NCBI GenBank assembly: GCA_004764695.1
Contig: SMSO01000007.1
Span: 770,001-834,000, forward strand
Length of the DNA stretch: 64,000 nt
Direction of reading: 5' to 3'
Origin: Schizochytrium sp. TIO01
Lineage: Eukaryota; Sar; Bigyra; Thraustochytrida; Thraustochytriidae
A program made the translations under genes and the position numbers. Positions 33,985 through 44,599 of this stretch are shown here, piece after piece; within the stretch, counting starts at the first letter, position 1; every line of letters begins with the position of its first letter. The notes under the pieces were generated by a model. It did no database searches and was not told the DNA's origin. It saw only the letters and a list, made by a program, of their open reading frames with translations.

Positions 33985-35444
33985 AGGTATGAATCTTGCA
34001 ACCAGCTACATCCAGTCAAATACATAGAATCAGATGCCTGCGCATTGATTGGCGACCCATCATGCGTTTTGACCAAATCGCGAAGGGTAATATCATCACG
34101 AGTTTATCTCGTGTGCACGTAACAATAATACCAAAAAAAAAGATTTAATTTATGAATTTTCAGCATATCATGTGTGTTGAAGGTCTTTCGCGTCTTGTGC
34201 TGGTCCTCACGAACTGTATCTCAGTAGGTCTAATCTCGAAAATCTTCCTCATGCTTCGACCTTTCATTATTCGATTGGTTTTTGTTCGGTTTCCGGCTAG
34301 TGTACGATGGATAGGATATTCTCGATATGTGTAGGTGGCAAACAAGCAAGAGACAAATCTTGAAAAGACAAATTTAAAGAAACCCGGGAAATGTCTTCAT
34401 CAAAAATTGCCATGGATGTGCAGCATAAATATACAAGCAACTCAAAGCATCTCTACGCTAGTATTATCCATTCAATAAAGAGCAACCAAAAATAGAACTC
34501 TATATAAGAGAATTCGAAATTCACACCAGCTAACAACAGAATAGCAGGAGAAGGTCTGCTACATCTAGTATGCAAATGGTTCATGCCTGAAGGTGCCGAG
34601 ACGTTTATAGTAGAGAATGTGCAATAGTGCGCTGAGCAATTGTTACGAAACATAGCATTTTTGCAATTTCTCTATTCTTAAGGAGCAGCGTGGGAAGGTA
34701 AAATCAAGCGAATTGAGGATAGGTTGTCGGGAGATAAAGTGATACAGTAAGCTGTCAGCAAGTAGGAATATAAATGTGCAACAAGTCATACTTTCGTCAT
34801 TTTCTGTTGGGCTTCTATTATTATTATGTTGAAAGCACACGCAGACATAGCCATGTGCAAGGTCTGAGAGGTGGTAATCGAAGAAGTTATATTGAGTCAC
34901 CAGAGGACCACACCTGAAAGTGAAATCAGCACACTACAGATGCTGGCCTTCTGTGTGGCCCATGTCAATTATTTGGCACAACGGATGGATCCCTTCTCCA
35001 AACCAAAAAGAAAGGACCTCATCCATTCCGCCAAGGCCGTTCTAATACACGGATGTTTTCATCACAAACGGATGCGAGAACCAGCCAATGAGTGATTGAT
35101 CCCATGAAGGAGTGAGCAAGCGATCATATGAGCAAGAGAGCAAACAATTGAAGGAGCAAAGGTGCGAAAGCAGGTCCATGATAATGACAAAGATGAAGAA
35201 GACCAAAGCCAAACCAAATACACGCCTTTGGTGATCTTCATGAATCATCATTTCCCTTATTTTCCAAATTTCCTCGCATTGTCTCTCCAAAGCAAAACGT
35301 ATTCCACCAAATTCACAATTCAATCGCAGAAAACTCATCTACAAACTGAAAATCATTCAAGGTATCCATAGCATCCGCTGCTCAAGGTCGAAGAGGGGGG
35401 CGTAGACGCACGAGGTGCTTCGCCTTCAATGTCTCCGTCAAGGC
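33985..35444. other. Spacer
   Basis: No supported gene; only short frames. AT-rich. Confidence 0.55.
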
Positions 35445-35792
35445 TTAAAAGAAGCGCATAGTGCGAAGGGAAAAGGCAGTGGCCGACATGCGGGTCTGGA
35501 CGCCCATGGGGCTGGCACCGTGGAGCGATGCAGGGCCAACAGCGGCGTGGGCTGCGCAGCAGCAGGTAGCCGGGTGAGACTCAAGTTCCTCTGCGACCTC
35601 TGCGGCAGCGTTGTTAACGTTGGCGACGGAGTTAGAGTTGTCAAGAGGGCTCATGTTGTCGGCGATGAGCGTGTGGAGGCCCTGGCGCTGCTTGTGGCGA
35701 GGGTTGCTCTTGCAAATGACCCGAACGCGGCCCTTGCGGCGCACGACCTGGCAGTCGCGGCAGAGGCGGCGTACGGCGGTGCGGACCTTCAT
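35445..35792 (-). CDS. Ribosomal protein bL36, probably mitochondrial, with C-terminal extension
   Basis: The first 38 residues are a canonical bL36: [24 protein letters not shown] and ending HKQRQG. The zinc ligands CxxC, C and H are all present (about Cys11, Cys14, Cys27, His33). bL36 sits near the peptidyl-transferase region of the large subunit. Most bL36 proteins end at the RQG. Here the frame runs on for about 77 residues of Asn/Ala-rich, low-similarity sequence. An in-frame TAG lies just upstream of the ATG, so no presequence is encoded in this exon. A presequence could come from an upstream exon joined at CCTAG. I infer mitochondrial location because nothing else in the window suggests a plastid. 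A large opposite-strand frame over the same region is a shadow. Confidence 0.82.
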   Translation of the reverse strand: MKVRTAVRRLCRDCQVVRRKGRVRVICKSNPRHKQRQGLHTLIADNMSPLDNSNSVANVNNAAAEVAEELESHPATCCCAAHAAVGPASLHGASPMGVQTRMSATAFSLRTMRFF

Positions 35793-36624
35793 AGTTTCCT
35801 AGGCTTTGGCGTGTGCGTAGACGTCTGCGCGACCTCTGATGCCGGATTGAACTTGGTCTTGTCGCCTCCGTTTATCTCCTTTCTTTCGTCTCATTCTATC
35901 GCCATTTCACTTCGCTCAACTCTTTTCCCGCATTGCAAAATATTAATATATTGCACTTTCTTGAATTTTGTTCTACTTACTGTCTCTCTAAAGTTCATAG
36001 TAACGTTAAATAGCCTACTGTAAAGGACCACTGCTACTGCAGGGTATCTACTGCTAGTGTATTTGGTAGGTGGGCAGTAGAGGCGGGAGTGGAGGGGAGG
36101 CAGGCAGGGGTTTAAGGTGGATAGGAAGCACCTTAAAATGAAGGTGCTAACTTAGAGAGGAGGTGCTAATAAGCACCCCCTCTCTTCTCTAATTACGCAG
36201 AGCTGTAAAGCTGACGTCCGAAACGAGATGAAATGCAGATATCAATTTAGTCGCGTGTTCGGGAAGTGCGTAGTAGACCTAGAAGATAAAGATGTACACA
36301 GTGCGAGATACAGAGGTTGGGGTTTGGAAGAAATTATGTGGAGGTTTTGTTGTTGCGTGGTAAGTCAAAGAAAATTAGCAATCCAAGAGCGAAGAAATAA
36401 TTTACGAGTGAGGAAATTGTCGCATAAGGACATCACGAAAAAGTTGCACAATCCTAGACTTCATCTAGTTGTGTACACGATGGTTTGCTGTGAGAGGAAT
36501 GAGTGATATATCAAGCAAGAAATGTTTGGAAGAATTTATATTGCAACTTGTGAACCCCACGACGGTAACGTGAAATGGCGAACGGTGGTTGAACGGGGGT
36601 AAAGGGTAGTATTGTATTTCTAAA
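35793..36624. other. Spacer with strong inverted repeats
   Basis: No supported gene. It contains a pair of adjacent hairpins at 36127-36185 between the 3' end of the hydroxyacid dehydrogenase gene and the start of bL36; both genes read leftward. Confidence 0.6.
36127..36185. repeat. Double hairpin
   Basis: Hairpin 1 (36127-36148): AGCACCTT and its exact complement around a 6-nt loop. Hairpin 2 (36154-36185): a 14-bp stem with one mismatch around a 4-nt loop, also carrying the GGTGCT/AGCACC element. The shared element suggests one hairpin was duplicated from the other. Possible 3'-end signal for the hydroxyacid dehydrogenase or part of the bL36 promoter. Confidence 0.65.
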
Positions 36625-37800
36625 TCAGTAACCGACCGACTTGTCGACCGGGGTTTCGAGGTCCTCACCCTTGAAGAAACGGTCAAAGTTCTTGCGGAAA
36701 GTCTTCCAACCAAGCTCATGGTAGTCAGCGGTAAGGTCGGCATTATGCGCAGTAAGCAACAGACGGTCATCCGGGACATCCCAGAGCTCGCTAGTCTCAG
36801 GGAGGGGCTCCGTTACGAAGACGTCGAGCGCAGCGTAGATGTGCTCTTCGCGGAGAACCTTGGCAAGCGCGGCCTCATCCACGGCGACTCCACGACCAAC
36901 AGAGACAAAAACCGCCCCAGGACGCATAGCACGGAAGAACTCTTCATCACAGAAGTTGGTGGTGTGCGGGGTTCCAGGCAGACTGCACACGATGAAGTCA
37001 CAGTCCTTGGCAAGTTCAAGCTTGTCCGTGTAGATTTTTTCGTCGAGGTCAGAGTCCTTCTTGTCAGGGTTCCGGCGGAGCGCAGCAATGCGCATGTTGA
37101 AGCCGTGCTTCGCAGTGCGAGCAGTGTGTTTGGCAATGTCACCGTAGCCAACAAATCCGATGAGCTTATCACGAACGACAGGCATGATGAAGCGCTCGTA
37201 GTTCTTGTTCTTTTTGTTCTCTTGGCAGCGAGTGACCCGCTTGTTGTAGTGCAGGCACGCCATGAGAGCGTACTCTGCCAGAGGATAAGAAAAGGCTCCG
37301 CGGCCGTTGCTAACCTTGATATCGTCCCGCGAGGATGTGAGCGGGCCCTGAAGAAGCTTGGCCATGTGGTCCACACCTGCACTGTAGCTGTGGATCCACT
37401 TGATGTTCTCCAGCTTTTGGCCGGGCTCCAGCAGCTTGGCAAGCGTTGCAGAGTTCGACTGCGGCGCGAGAACCATAGCCTGGGCCTGGGAGACCTTATC
37501 GCCGTATCTTTGCAAGAGGTCCTCCCCGTCGTTGGCAATCAAGAACTCCACATCGGGACCAGCAGTCTCCTTGGCAGATGCAGTTTGATCTGCGACGGGG
37601 TGGCCTTCTTTGGTCAAGTACACCACCTTGACGGTCTCTCCGCTGTAGGTTGCCATTGTGCGGTTAACTTGAGAAAATTTTGAAGTAAGGTTACGGCACA
37701 CCTGCAAGCCGAGTCCAAAGTGGCGTTGGGTTGAGTGCAGTTGCACTGTGCTGCGAGAACCTCCGCGAGCAAGAGTTTGCGTTGCCGACCGCAGCAGCAT
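36625..37800 (-). CDS. D-isomer-specific 2-hydroxyacid dehydrogenase with probable mitochondrial presequence
   Basis: NAD(P)-dependent interconversion of 2-oxoacids and D-2-hydroxyacids; exact substrate unknown. 391 aa from the ATG at 37800; the frame further upstream has no ATG. Residues 1-48 (MLLRSATQTLARGGSRS, then QRHFG) are Arg/Ser-rich without acidic residues, a good mitochondrial targeting peptide. A second ATG at 37656 (MATYSGETVK) would give a cytosolic form. The nucleotide-binding loop is GFVGYGDIAKHTA. The catalytic set is Arg in VSVGRGVAVDE, Glu in DVFVTEPLPE and His in LLLTAHNADLT, all in family order. SYSAGVDHM is the usual substrate-side motif. The long opposite-strand frame (36718-37683) is a shadow. 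Confidence 0.88.
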   Translation of the reverse strand: MLLRSATQTLARGGSRSTVQLHSTQRHFGLGLQVCRNLTSKFSQVNRTMATYSGETVKVVYLTKEGHPVADQTASAKETAGPDVEFLIANDGEDLLQRYGDKVSQAQAMVLAPQSNSATLAKLLEPGQKLENIKWIHSYSAGVDHMAKLLQGPLTSSRDDIKVSNGRGAFSYPLAEYALMACLHYNKRVTRCQENKKNKNYERFIMPVVRDKLIGFVGYGDIAKHTARTAKHGFNMRIAALRRNPDKKDSDLDEKIYTDKLELAKDCDFIVCSLPGTPHTTNFCDEEFFRAMRPGAVFVSVGRGVAVDEAALAKVLREEHIYAALDVFVTEPLPETSELWDVPDDRLLLTAHNADLTADYHELGWKTFRKNFDRFFKGEDLETPVDKSVGY

Positions 37801-39609
37801 CCACGACAACACCACGCACGGTTCCGGGTCTGCTGAGCCCTGACTCAGAAGTGAACTGCCCAAGCAACGTTCCGCGACCTTGCGGCACAAAGTTTGTTCA
37901 GAGCTGGGCCTTGAGATACCAAGTGCTCTGCTACTGCGAAATAATTCGCAATCGCGGACTGCTACGACCTGCGCCCGAGATAATATATCATCTGCAGTGC
38001 ACTCGCTGTTATGTATAATAGTCCGTAGATACCAAGCTAAGTGCCTAGGTAGGTGTTATTATTCTTTAGTATCTATTCTATTCGGCAAATGATCTCTCTC
38101 TCTCTCTCTCGCACAAAAACAAATGGTAAGCAGCATCTGAAGTAAGCAGCATCTGCCAGACTGGTATTGACTGAATCTTTCAGCGAGTTCAATTCCGCCA
38201 CGGCAATGCTCCTGGGGCCTGGGAACATGCCTTGATCCGCCTTGAACGCTGGACTGAATGTTTGTTTCTCAAGATCTCAATTCATGATAGCGCACAGAGT
38301 GGATCAAATTGCGCAGATGTTAGCCGACCTTTGTATCCACATAAGCTCCCAATACAGGAACTCCGGGCCGCATGCGCTTGTTCTGTAATACGTGGCCGCC
38401 CCCAGCAGCCCTGCGTCTTCTCATCAGTCCGAACATCTTTTATTAAGCTCGCTCGCAACGATCGCGAGGTCACTCAGAAATGGAAATGCGACTCTGCTGT
38501 AGTTTTTGATTGGTCCACTGCCGTGGATGAATGCTGGATAGGCCGGAGTTCCTGAGTGAGGTGTGCGTGCGTACGTGCTTGTGTACGAGCGTTTTGGAGG
38601 CTGCTTCGGCCATGGACCCTTGAAGCGACCATAAGTTAGTTAGTTGGCTTGGTCGGTTAAGCTCACGAAGCTTGGAACTCAGAACCTCGACGTCGTCGCG
38701 CTGATGTTCAAGGTGGCGGCGAACGGGGACACACGGAAGCGAAGGCCTCGACTTCGCTCGTGGACACGGCAGCGCTCCAAAAGGCTCGTGTCGAGCGAAG
38801 CCCCGGAGTTTTCGCGCCAGCCTCGTCGGCATTTGCAAACGCCATTCATTCACTCACTCGCCTTCGTTATAAGTGCGCTGCACGTGCCGCCAAGCGTCTC
38901 GACATTGGCCAATCTCGGATAGGCCTTTCATCTTCAAAGCTGGGTGCTGCGCCGCTCTCGAGCTTGCTTGCTTGCTTGCTTGCTGGCTTGCTGGCTTGCG
39001 AGCGAGGTGCAGGCAGCTGCCGCGCCCTTCAGCTCGCAGCGCCGCTCCAGCAGCCGGTTGGCTGTCTACATCTTTCGTTCGTCTCCTGCGATACTGCGCG
39101 TAGTACTGTGGAGAACCACAGAAAGAAAGGAAAGAAAGGAAAGAAAGGAAAGGTCAAAAGGAGACCACCGCACAAGGTCTCGCGAGACCACTCTGAGCGC
39201 TCTCAAATCCGCGCTCCCAAATCCGCGCTCCACTCGACAAGACTCCACTCGACAAGACTCCACTCGACTTGAAGGTGGCTTGAAGAGGCGAAGAAGCTGG
39301 CCTCGGCTTGCGAGCGCACGCCCAGGCACGTTTCCCGAGCGCAAGCGTCCTCGACCTCAGGTGGTTGCCTGAGCTTGGGCTCAACGGAGAGCTTGGCTTA
39401 CAGGGCAGCAATCGGCCAACTTGCGAAGAAGCCGCCGCGAGGATGCAATCCCGAGGCCGCCAGGACCTCCGCGAAGACGAAGACGACGACGACGACGACG
39501 CCGTGCTGGTGCTGGTGCTGGTGCTGGTTGCCTGCCGCGAGCACTGCGGCGGCGCGAGGCTTTGCGATGCTTCGAAGCTGATCAAACGGCGGTGCGCATC
39601 CACGAATGA

Positions 39610-39710
39610 ATGCACCATTTGCATGCACCACTTCAAATAAATGCACCGTTTGCATGCGCCATTTCAAGCAAATGCATGCGCCATTTGCGATGCATACGCC
39701 ATTCGCCGCC
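39610..39710. repeat. Degenerate minisatellite with GCATGCGCCATTT-like unit
   Basis: Four or more imperfect copies of a unit containing TTTGCATGC and CACCATTT/GCCATTT. The units are diverged, so the array is older than the pure microsatellites around it. Confidence 0.6.
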
Positions 39711-39810
39711 AAGCCCTCCTGCACTCACGCACTCGGCACTCGCTCCTGCGCTCCGCAGCACCCTAAGAGCTCGACCAAGACCACCTGCGACTCCACCTCC
39801 GTCTCGCGTG

Positions 39811-39861
39811 GACCAAGCAAGCAACCAAGCAACCAAGCAACCAAGCAACCAAGCAACCAAG
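39811..39861. repeat. (CCAAGCAA)n repeat
   Basis: About six tandem units in spacer DNA. Confidence 0.85.
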
Positions 39862-39938
39862 CTCTTCGAGGCGGTGTTCGCAGACCCTGAAGGCACTCAC
39901 TCACTCATCCACGCACGCGCTGAGGCGCCTAAACTCCA

Positions 39939-40030
39939 CACATACATACATACACACATACATACATACACACATACATACATACATATAAATACATACA
40001 TATACATACATACATACATACATATACATA
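39939..40030. repeat. (ACAT)n microsatellite with interruptions
   Basis: An ACAT/ACATAC array about 90 bp long. Confidence 0.9.
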
Positions 40031-40435
40031 TCAGGCCATCGAATCAATCCTAAGCCACTCAGCCAGTCGTCAGTCCATCCGTCAACTGCAGTGTCACGCT
40101 CGGGCCATTCCGCCTCCAAACGAACCGCCTTTCTTGACGACCTCAACCTCAACCTCAACCTCAACCTCAACTCCAACTCCAGTTCAACTCCACTCAAGTT
40201 CGATGGGAATGGCGTTCTTCTGCTCTGTAATTGCCTCTCGAATTCCCTGTAATCCCGCCCTCCAGAGCGCGCCCCGGCCCTACCCTTTCGCCTGACCGCA
40301 CTGCTAGCGCCCAAAGGAAGGAATGAGGCCTCAGTCAGTCAGTCAGTCCGCTCCAAAGAGCGACCGGACAGCGTCTCTTTGTCCCCCTCTCACAGGAAAG
40401 CGGAAGAGGGAAAAAAAGAGAGGAAAAGGAAGAAA

Positions 40436-40490
40436 GAAAGAGAGAAAGAGAAAGAGAAAGAGAAAGAGAAAGAGAAAGAGAAAGAGAGGA
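40436..40490. repeat. (GAAAGA)n microsatellite
   Basis: Eight or so hexanucleotide units within a purine-rich tract. Confidence 0.9.
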
Positions 40491-41632
40491 AGAAAGCTTC
40501 TAGGGTCGGCTTTGAGCAAAGGGCGCTTTAAAGCAGGGCGGGGCGGATTGAAGGTGATCAAGGCACTGGAGGATTGGGGTAGAAGGCGGCGGATTGGAGT
40601 GGCTGACCAGCTTATTAGCGAGTGGGCGATAAGACCTACCGCTGATTTGGAGACTTGCTACTGTTATTTTTATTTTTATTTATCTGTGATATTTAGCTTC
40701 TTTCTAACTACTTTTTTTTTCTTTTTTCTTTTTTAAATAATAAATTAATAATAAAGTAAAAATTGAAAATTGAAGACGAATTGTTGAAAAAATCGTAATC
40801 CAACGAACGACTTTGAACGAAGTCGGCGACGTTGTTGAAGTTGAGGAGAAGCGATTGAAGCTCGAGAGAACGAAAGCCTGTCAATCTCTGCGGGCTCAGG
40901 TGTTCTGGGCAGAGCGCTGACGCGAAGGCTGGGCGCGAGGAGCGGGTGATCGCTTGATTGATTGCCTGCTTGCTCTCCAAGTCGGTTGAGGAGGGTAGAG
41001 TTCTTTCTGCGTAGCTCTCGTAGTTCTTAGAGTTCTTGGAGTTCTTGAACCTCGTCAGGGGTGGGTCCGACGAGCCCGCAAGCAAACCTGGAACTGAGAC
41101 CGTCGTCAAGATCTCAGAGCAGAAAGTCGCACCGCCAGCGTGAAGAAGGCCGACGACTCGAGCGTACGTGGAGAGAACCTGGAGAGGCGCGAGGAGGAGG
41201 ACCTGAGGACCTGCTGCCTAACTAGGATGGATGGATACATGGATGCATGGATGTGAGATGATGTGATCTATCTCATTGTTTGGGAAACCGCTCGCCGTGT
41301 GGCTGGCTGGCTCCCTGAGTGGGTGGGTGGGACCTTGGCGGGTTTGCAGAACCGCAGGAAGAGGATGAAATTAAACGTCAGGGATGTTGAAACGGAGCGA
41401 AGCTAGGGCTGTGGCTGTGCCTGGAAAGATGCCTTTGGCAGATCGGATGGAGACGTGGCGATTGGAGAGGAAGGGATTTGGGGAGGAGGAAACGGGTGCG
41501 GGCGGTGTTGTGAATGCCTGAATGCCTGCGGGCAGGGTAGTTTGACTGATGACTGACGTGTGCCTCTCGATGGCGTGATTGACTGCCTACCGTACATGCC
41601 ATACATAACTTATATAGGTTGATAACTGCAAA

Positions 41633-43219
41633 ATGACGGAGATTATTTCTCGAGCTGAAGTGAAGCGCCACAACAAGGAGGATGATGCCTGGATCATTGT
41701 CAATGACTGCGTGTACGATATTACCCGCTTCGCTATGATGCACCCGGGTGGTGAGCAAGTCCTGCTTCAGTATGCTGGTGAGGACGCTACCGAAGACTTT
41801 TACGGACTTCACAAGCAGAGCGTCCTGGACCAGTTTGGTCCCAAGTTGCTCAAGGGCAAACTCCCGGAGTCGGAGTCCACGATCCACACTGGCTCCGTTT
41901 CTGAGGATGGCATCACCGCATGGGGCAAGATCTCAAAGGTTCCCTACGCAGAAACCTCCTTCTGGCGTGGCTGGAAGTCTCCTTTTTACAATGAATCCCA
42001 CCGTCGCTTCCGCCAGTATGTGCGCGAGTTCTACGACCGTGAGGTTCGTGAGATTGCCATTGCCAGCGAGAATGACAACAAGCCCCCTACTCTTGAGCTC
42101 ATGCAGAAGATCTCCAAGGCTGGTCTTTTGCACACTCGCCTCGGACCCGGTGAGCACCTCAAGCTCCTCCCGATGCCGTGCGATATCAAGCCGGAGGAGT
42201 TTGACTACTTTCACTCCATGATTCTTCATGAGGAGGGCTCTCGCCTTATGTGCCCTGGATTCCTTGACGGAATCTACTCTGGCTTCACCATTGGCCTTCC
42301 TTGCCTCGTTCACTTTGGTAACGAAAAGATGCGCAAGACCATCGTTCCCGAGATCCTTGCTGGCCGTGCTCGCACTTGCCTGGCCATCACTGAGGCATTT
42401 GCTGGATCTGATGTTTCTGGTCTCCGCACCACCGCCACCAAGTCAGCTGATGGCTCTCACTACATTGTCAACGGCACCAAAAAGTGGATCACCAATGGTA
42501 CTTTCGCTGACACCGCTGTCACAGCTGTGCGCACAGGCGGCGCCGGCGCGGGTGGTGTTTCAATGCTCCTCATTGACCTCAAGGCTGAGGGTGTAAGCAC
42601 GAAAATTATCAAGACCGCGTACAGCCACTCTGCCGGAACTGCCTACATTATGTTTGAGAACGTCAAGGTACCGGTAGAGAACCTTATGGGCCAGGAGAAC
42701 CGCGGATTTGCCCTGGTCATGGCGAACTTCAACATGGAGCGTCTCCATATCGTCGAGGGTGTGCTTCCTTCTGCGCGCCTCGTGGCAGAGGAGTGCTTCA
42801 AGTGGGCCAACCAGCGCAAGGTCTTTGGCAAGGCACTTATTCAGCAGCCCGTTATTCGCGAGAAGATTGGCCGCATGTTTTCTAATATTGAGGCCTGCAA
42901 TGCATGGCTCGAGCTTGTTGTGTACCAGATTCAAAACATGAACTTTGAGGAGCAGAACAAGAACCTTGGTGGTACAATTGGTATGCTCAAGTATCAGACT
43001 ACCACTGTGGCTCTTGATGTCGCTCGTGACGCTGTGGAGATCTTCGGTGGTCGTGGTCTTACGCAGACTGGCATGGGACGTATCATCACCTCCTTCTACC
43101 GCACCGCGATCATTCCGCACATTTACGGTGGTGCCGCGGATGTCTTGCTCGACCTCGGTGTCCGCCAGGCTATCAAGGGTTTTACCCCCCATGCTGAGGA
43201 GCCTGAGAGCCGCCTTTAA
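41633..43219 (+). CDS. Cytochrome b5-acyl-CoA dehydrogenase fusion
   Basis: 528 aa, single exon. Residues 1-75 are a cytochrome b5 domain with heme ligands His37 (MMHPGGEQVLLQYAG) and His60 (FYGLHKQSV). The rest is an acyl-CoA dehydrogenase: LAITEAFAGSDVSGLRTTA is the FAD/substrate motif, YIVNGTKKWITNG the second signature, and VEIFGGRGLTQTGMG the C-terminal FAD-dimer segment. The ACAD half oxidises acyl-CoA to enoyl-CoA. The b5 half may accept the electrons instead of ETF, which is inference. Such fusions are known in fungi and some protists. No mitochondrial presequence or C-terminal peroxisomal SKL is seen (it ends SRL), though SRL is an acceptable PTS1 variant, so a peroxisomal location is plausible. 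Confidence 0.92.
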   Translation: MTEIISRAEVKRHNKEDDAWIIVNDCVYDITRFAMMHPGGEQVLLQYAGEDATEDFYGLHKQSVLDQFGPKLLKGKLPESESTIHTGSVSEDGITAWGKISKVPYAETSFWRGWKSPFYNESHRRFRQYVREFYDREVREIAIASENDNKPPTLELMQKISKAGLLHTRLGPGEHLKLLPMPCDIKPEEFDYFHSMILHEEGSRLMCPGFLDGIYSGFTIGLPCLVHFGNEKMRKTIVPEILAGRARTCLAITEAFAGSDVSGLRTTATKSADGSHYIVNGTKKWITNGTFADTAVTAVRTGGAGAGGVSMLLIDLKAEGVSTKIIKTAYSHSAGTAYIMFENVKVPVENLMGQENRGFALVMANFNMERLHIVEGVLPSARLVAEECFKWANQRKVFGKALIQQPVIREKIGRMFSNIEACNAWLELVVYQIQNMNFEEQNKNLGGTIGMLKYQTTTVALDVARDAVEIFGGRGLTQTGMGRIITSFYRTAIIPHIYGGAADVLLDLGVRQAIKGFTPHAEEPESRL

Positions 43220-44599
43220 TTTTGCAAAATCTGCGTATCCACCACTATTGTTTTGTCGAGAACCACACCTAAAGGGCGCGACCTGGTGTTACGATAAAGA
43301 GTCCTGTTGTACGAGATTAGGGGCGGAATTTTTTATTCGAGTAATTTGTTGAGACTCGTAAGTCAGCAGTAGCTGTCTTTACGTGTTTCTTGATTTTAGT
43401 CAAGTCTACAAAATGTTTAACCAAAATCGAACATTCTTCTTTTGAATCTTCTCTTTTAACCCAAGTCGTAGCGTCTGTATGCTTGAGAGGCATTTGCTGA
43501 AAATATTCAAAGTCTTAAATTTACTTCTAAATGGTGATCATGTCTTCAAATCAAGAAACATCACACAGCCAGAATCCAGCTACTTGGAACTCCCCCTCTC
43601 CCCCAATAAAATCATTGTGTTTTGCTTATTTTTGCACGCACGAAGAAATAATGTTTCCTGTCTTAAGCCTAGATAACAACCACAACAGAATGATGGGCTG
43701 TCAGGATTGTGTCTCCTCCTTTGCTTCTGTCTCCTTACTTTAAACACCGTCAACATAGCTATGTAGTCTTTCTCCTTAACTTCTAGCGCTCTATGGTGGT
43801 TGGGGAGCGGCCCAGGGTGCGAGTGGCGACCTCGGAGATGATGATCTTGTGATGCCCCGGCTGTGCATCAAGAGTCGCACTCGGCTCAGCGCATTGCTGG
43901 GGGACTTGCTTTGTGGGATTTCCACCGTTTCACCGAAGAATAGCTCCTCAAAGAGAACCCATCACGCTTTGTTGAAAGTCTATGTTTCGAATATGACCAC
44001 GCCCAGATCCATCGCCTTTAAATTTACTGATCATTGTGCAACTCATCAGGTAGATGATCTTTGAGACTCTTCTTCTCACGTATCCTTGCTAATTCTTCTC
44101 TCACTCACCTTTCGAAGTTCTTCCAAAAGGTTCTCATTAAGACTCAACTTTTCACAGCTTGAATCTTCGTTGTTCTTGAAAACTACAAATCGTATTCCTT
44201 AATTTCAAAGAAAGTCCCTGATCGAATATTATACTCTATTTCTGGTGTTGAGCTCGCCTGATTTCAAGATCTCTAAGAAGTGAGTTGAGCTCGTGTCTTC
44301 CTGACGTAGCTTGGGTCCACAACCACTTCAGCGGCCTTCATTTTACTATAGGTCACGTGTGACCGTCTTGGCGTAATGCTCTGATCTATGTATATATATA
44401 TATATGTAGCGCACACCTTCGTGTAAAAGGATTTTAGGTCCGCGCTGATGAGCGCCTCTTGGACTCTGATGTACCGCTTCATGAACGTGGATGCATTTCA
44501 GAAGCGAGACTTTGCTCGGCGAACCAAAGAACCTAGTAGTCCGGGCTCGGACAAACTGCTTAGCACGGTGGAGTGTCGGCGAACGGAGTCTGACGTACG
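43220..44599. other. Spacer
   Basis: No supported gene. A short TA repeat lies near 44391-44406. The right end leads into the CNBD gene. Confidence 0.55.

Larger units (their letters stand above)
37801..41632. other. Repeat-rich gene-free spacer
   Basis: Many overlapping short frames, none credible. Simple repeats include TC at 38093-38111, CTTG near 38964-38995, GAAAG at 39125-39155, a GACTCCACTC triplication at 39230-39270, a degenerate GCATGCGCCATTT minisatellite at 39610-39710, CCAAGCAA at 39811-39861, ACAT at 39939-40030, CTCAAC at 40138-40175, GAAAGA at 40436-40490 and ATGG near 41224-41250. The right end should hold the promoter of the acyl-CoA dehydrogenase gene. Confidence 0.65.

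Noticed and set aside
35415-36023. Plus-strand 202-codon frame
   Set aside because: Lies opposite bL36 and extends into non-coding sequence; no motif seen.
36718-37683. Plus-strand 321-codon frame
   Set aside because: Exact shadow of the D-2-hydroxyacid dehydrogenase, which has all catalytic motifs in order.
37801-37890. N-terminal extension of the hydroxyacid dehydrogenase
   Set aside because: The frame is open but has no ATG before 37800, and the following residues already make a good targeting peptide.
39811-40030. CRISPR-like array
   Set aside because: Plain tandem microsatellites without unique spacers, in a eukaryotic genome.
42560-43192. Minus-strand 210-codon frame
   Set aside because: Shadow of the acyl-CoA dehydrogenase domain.
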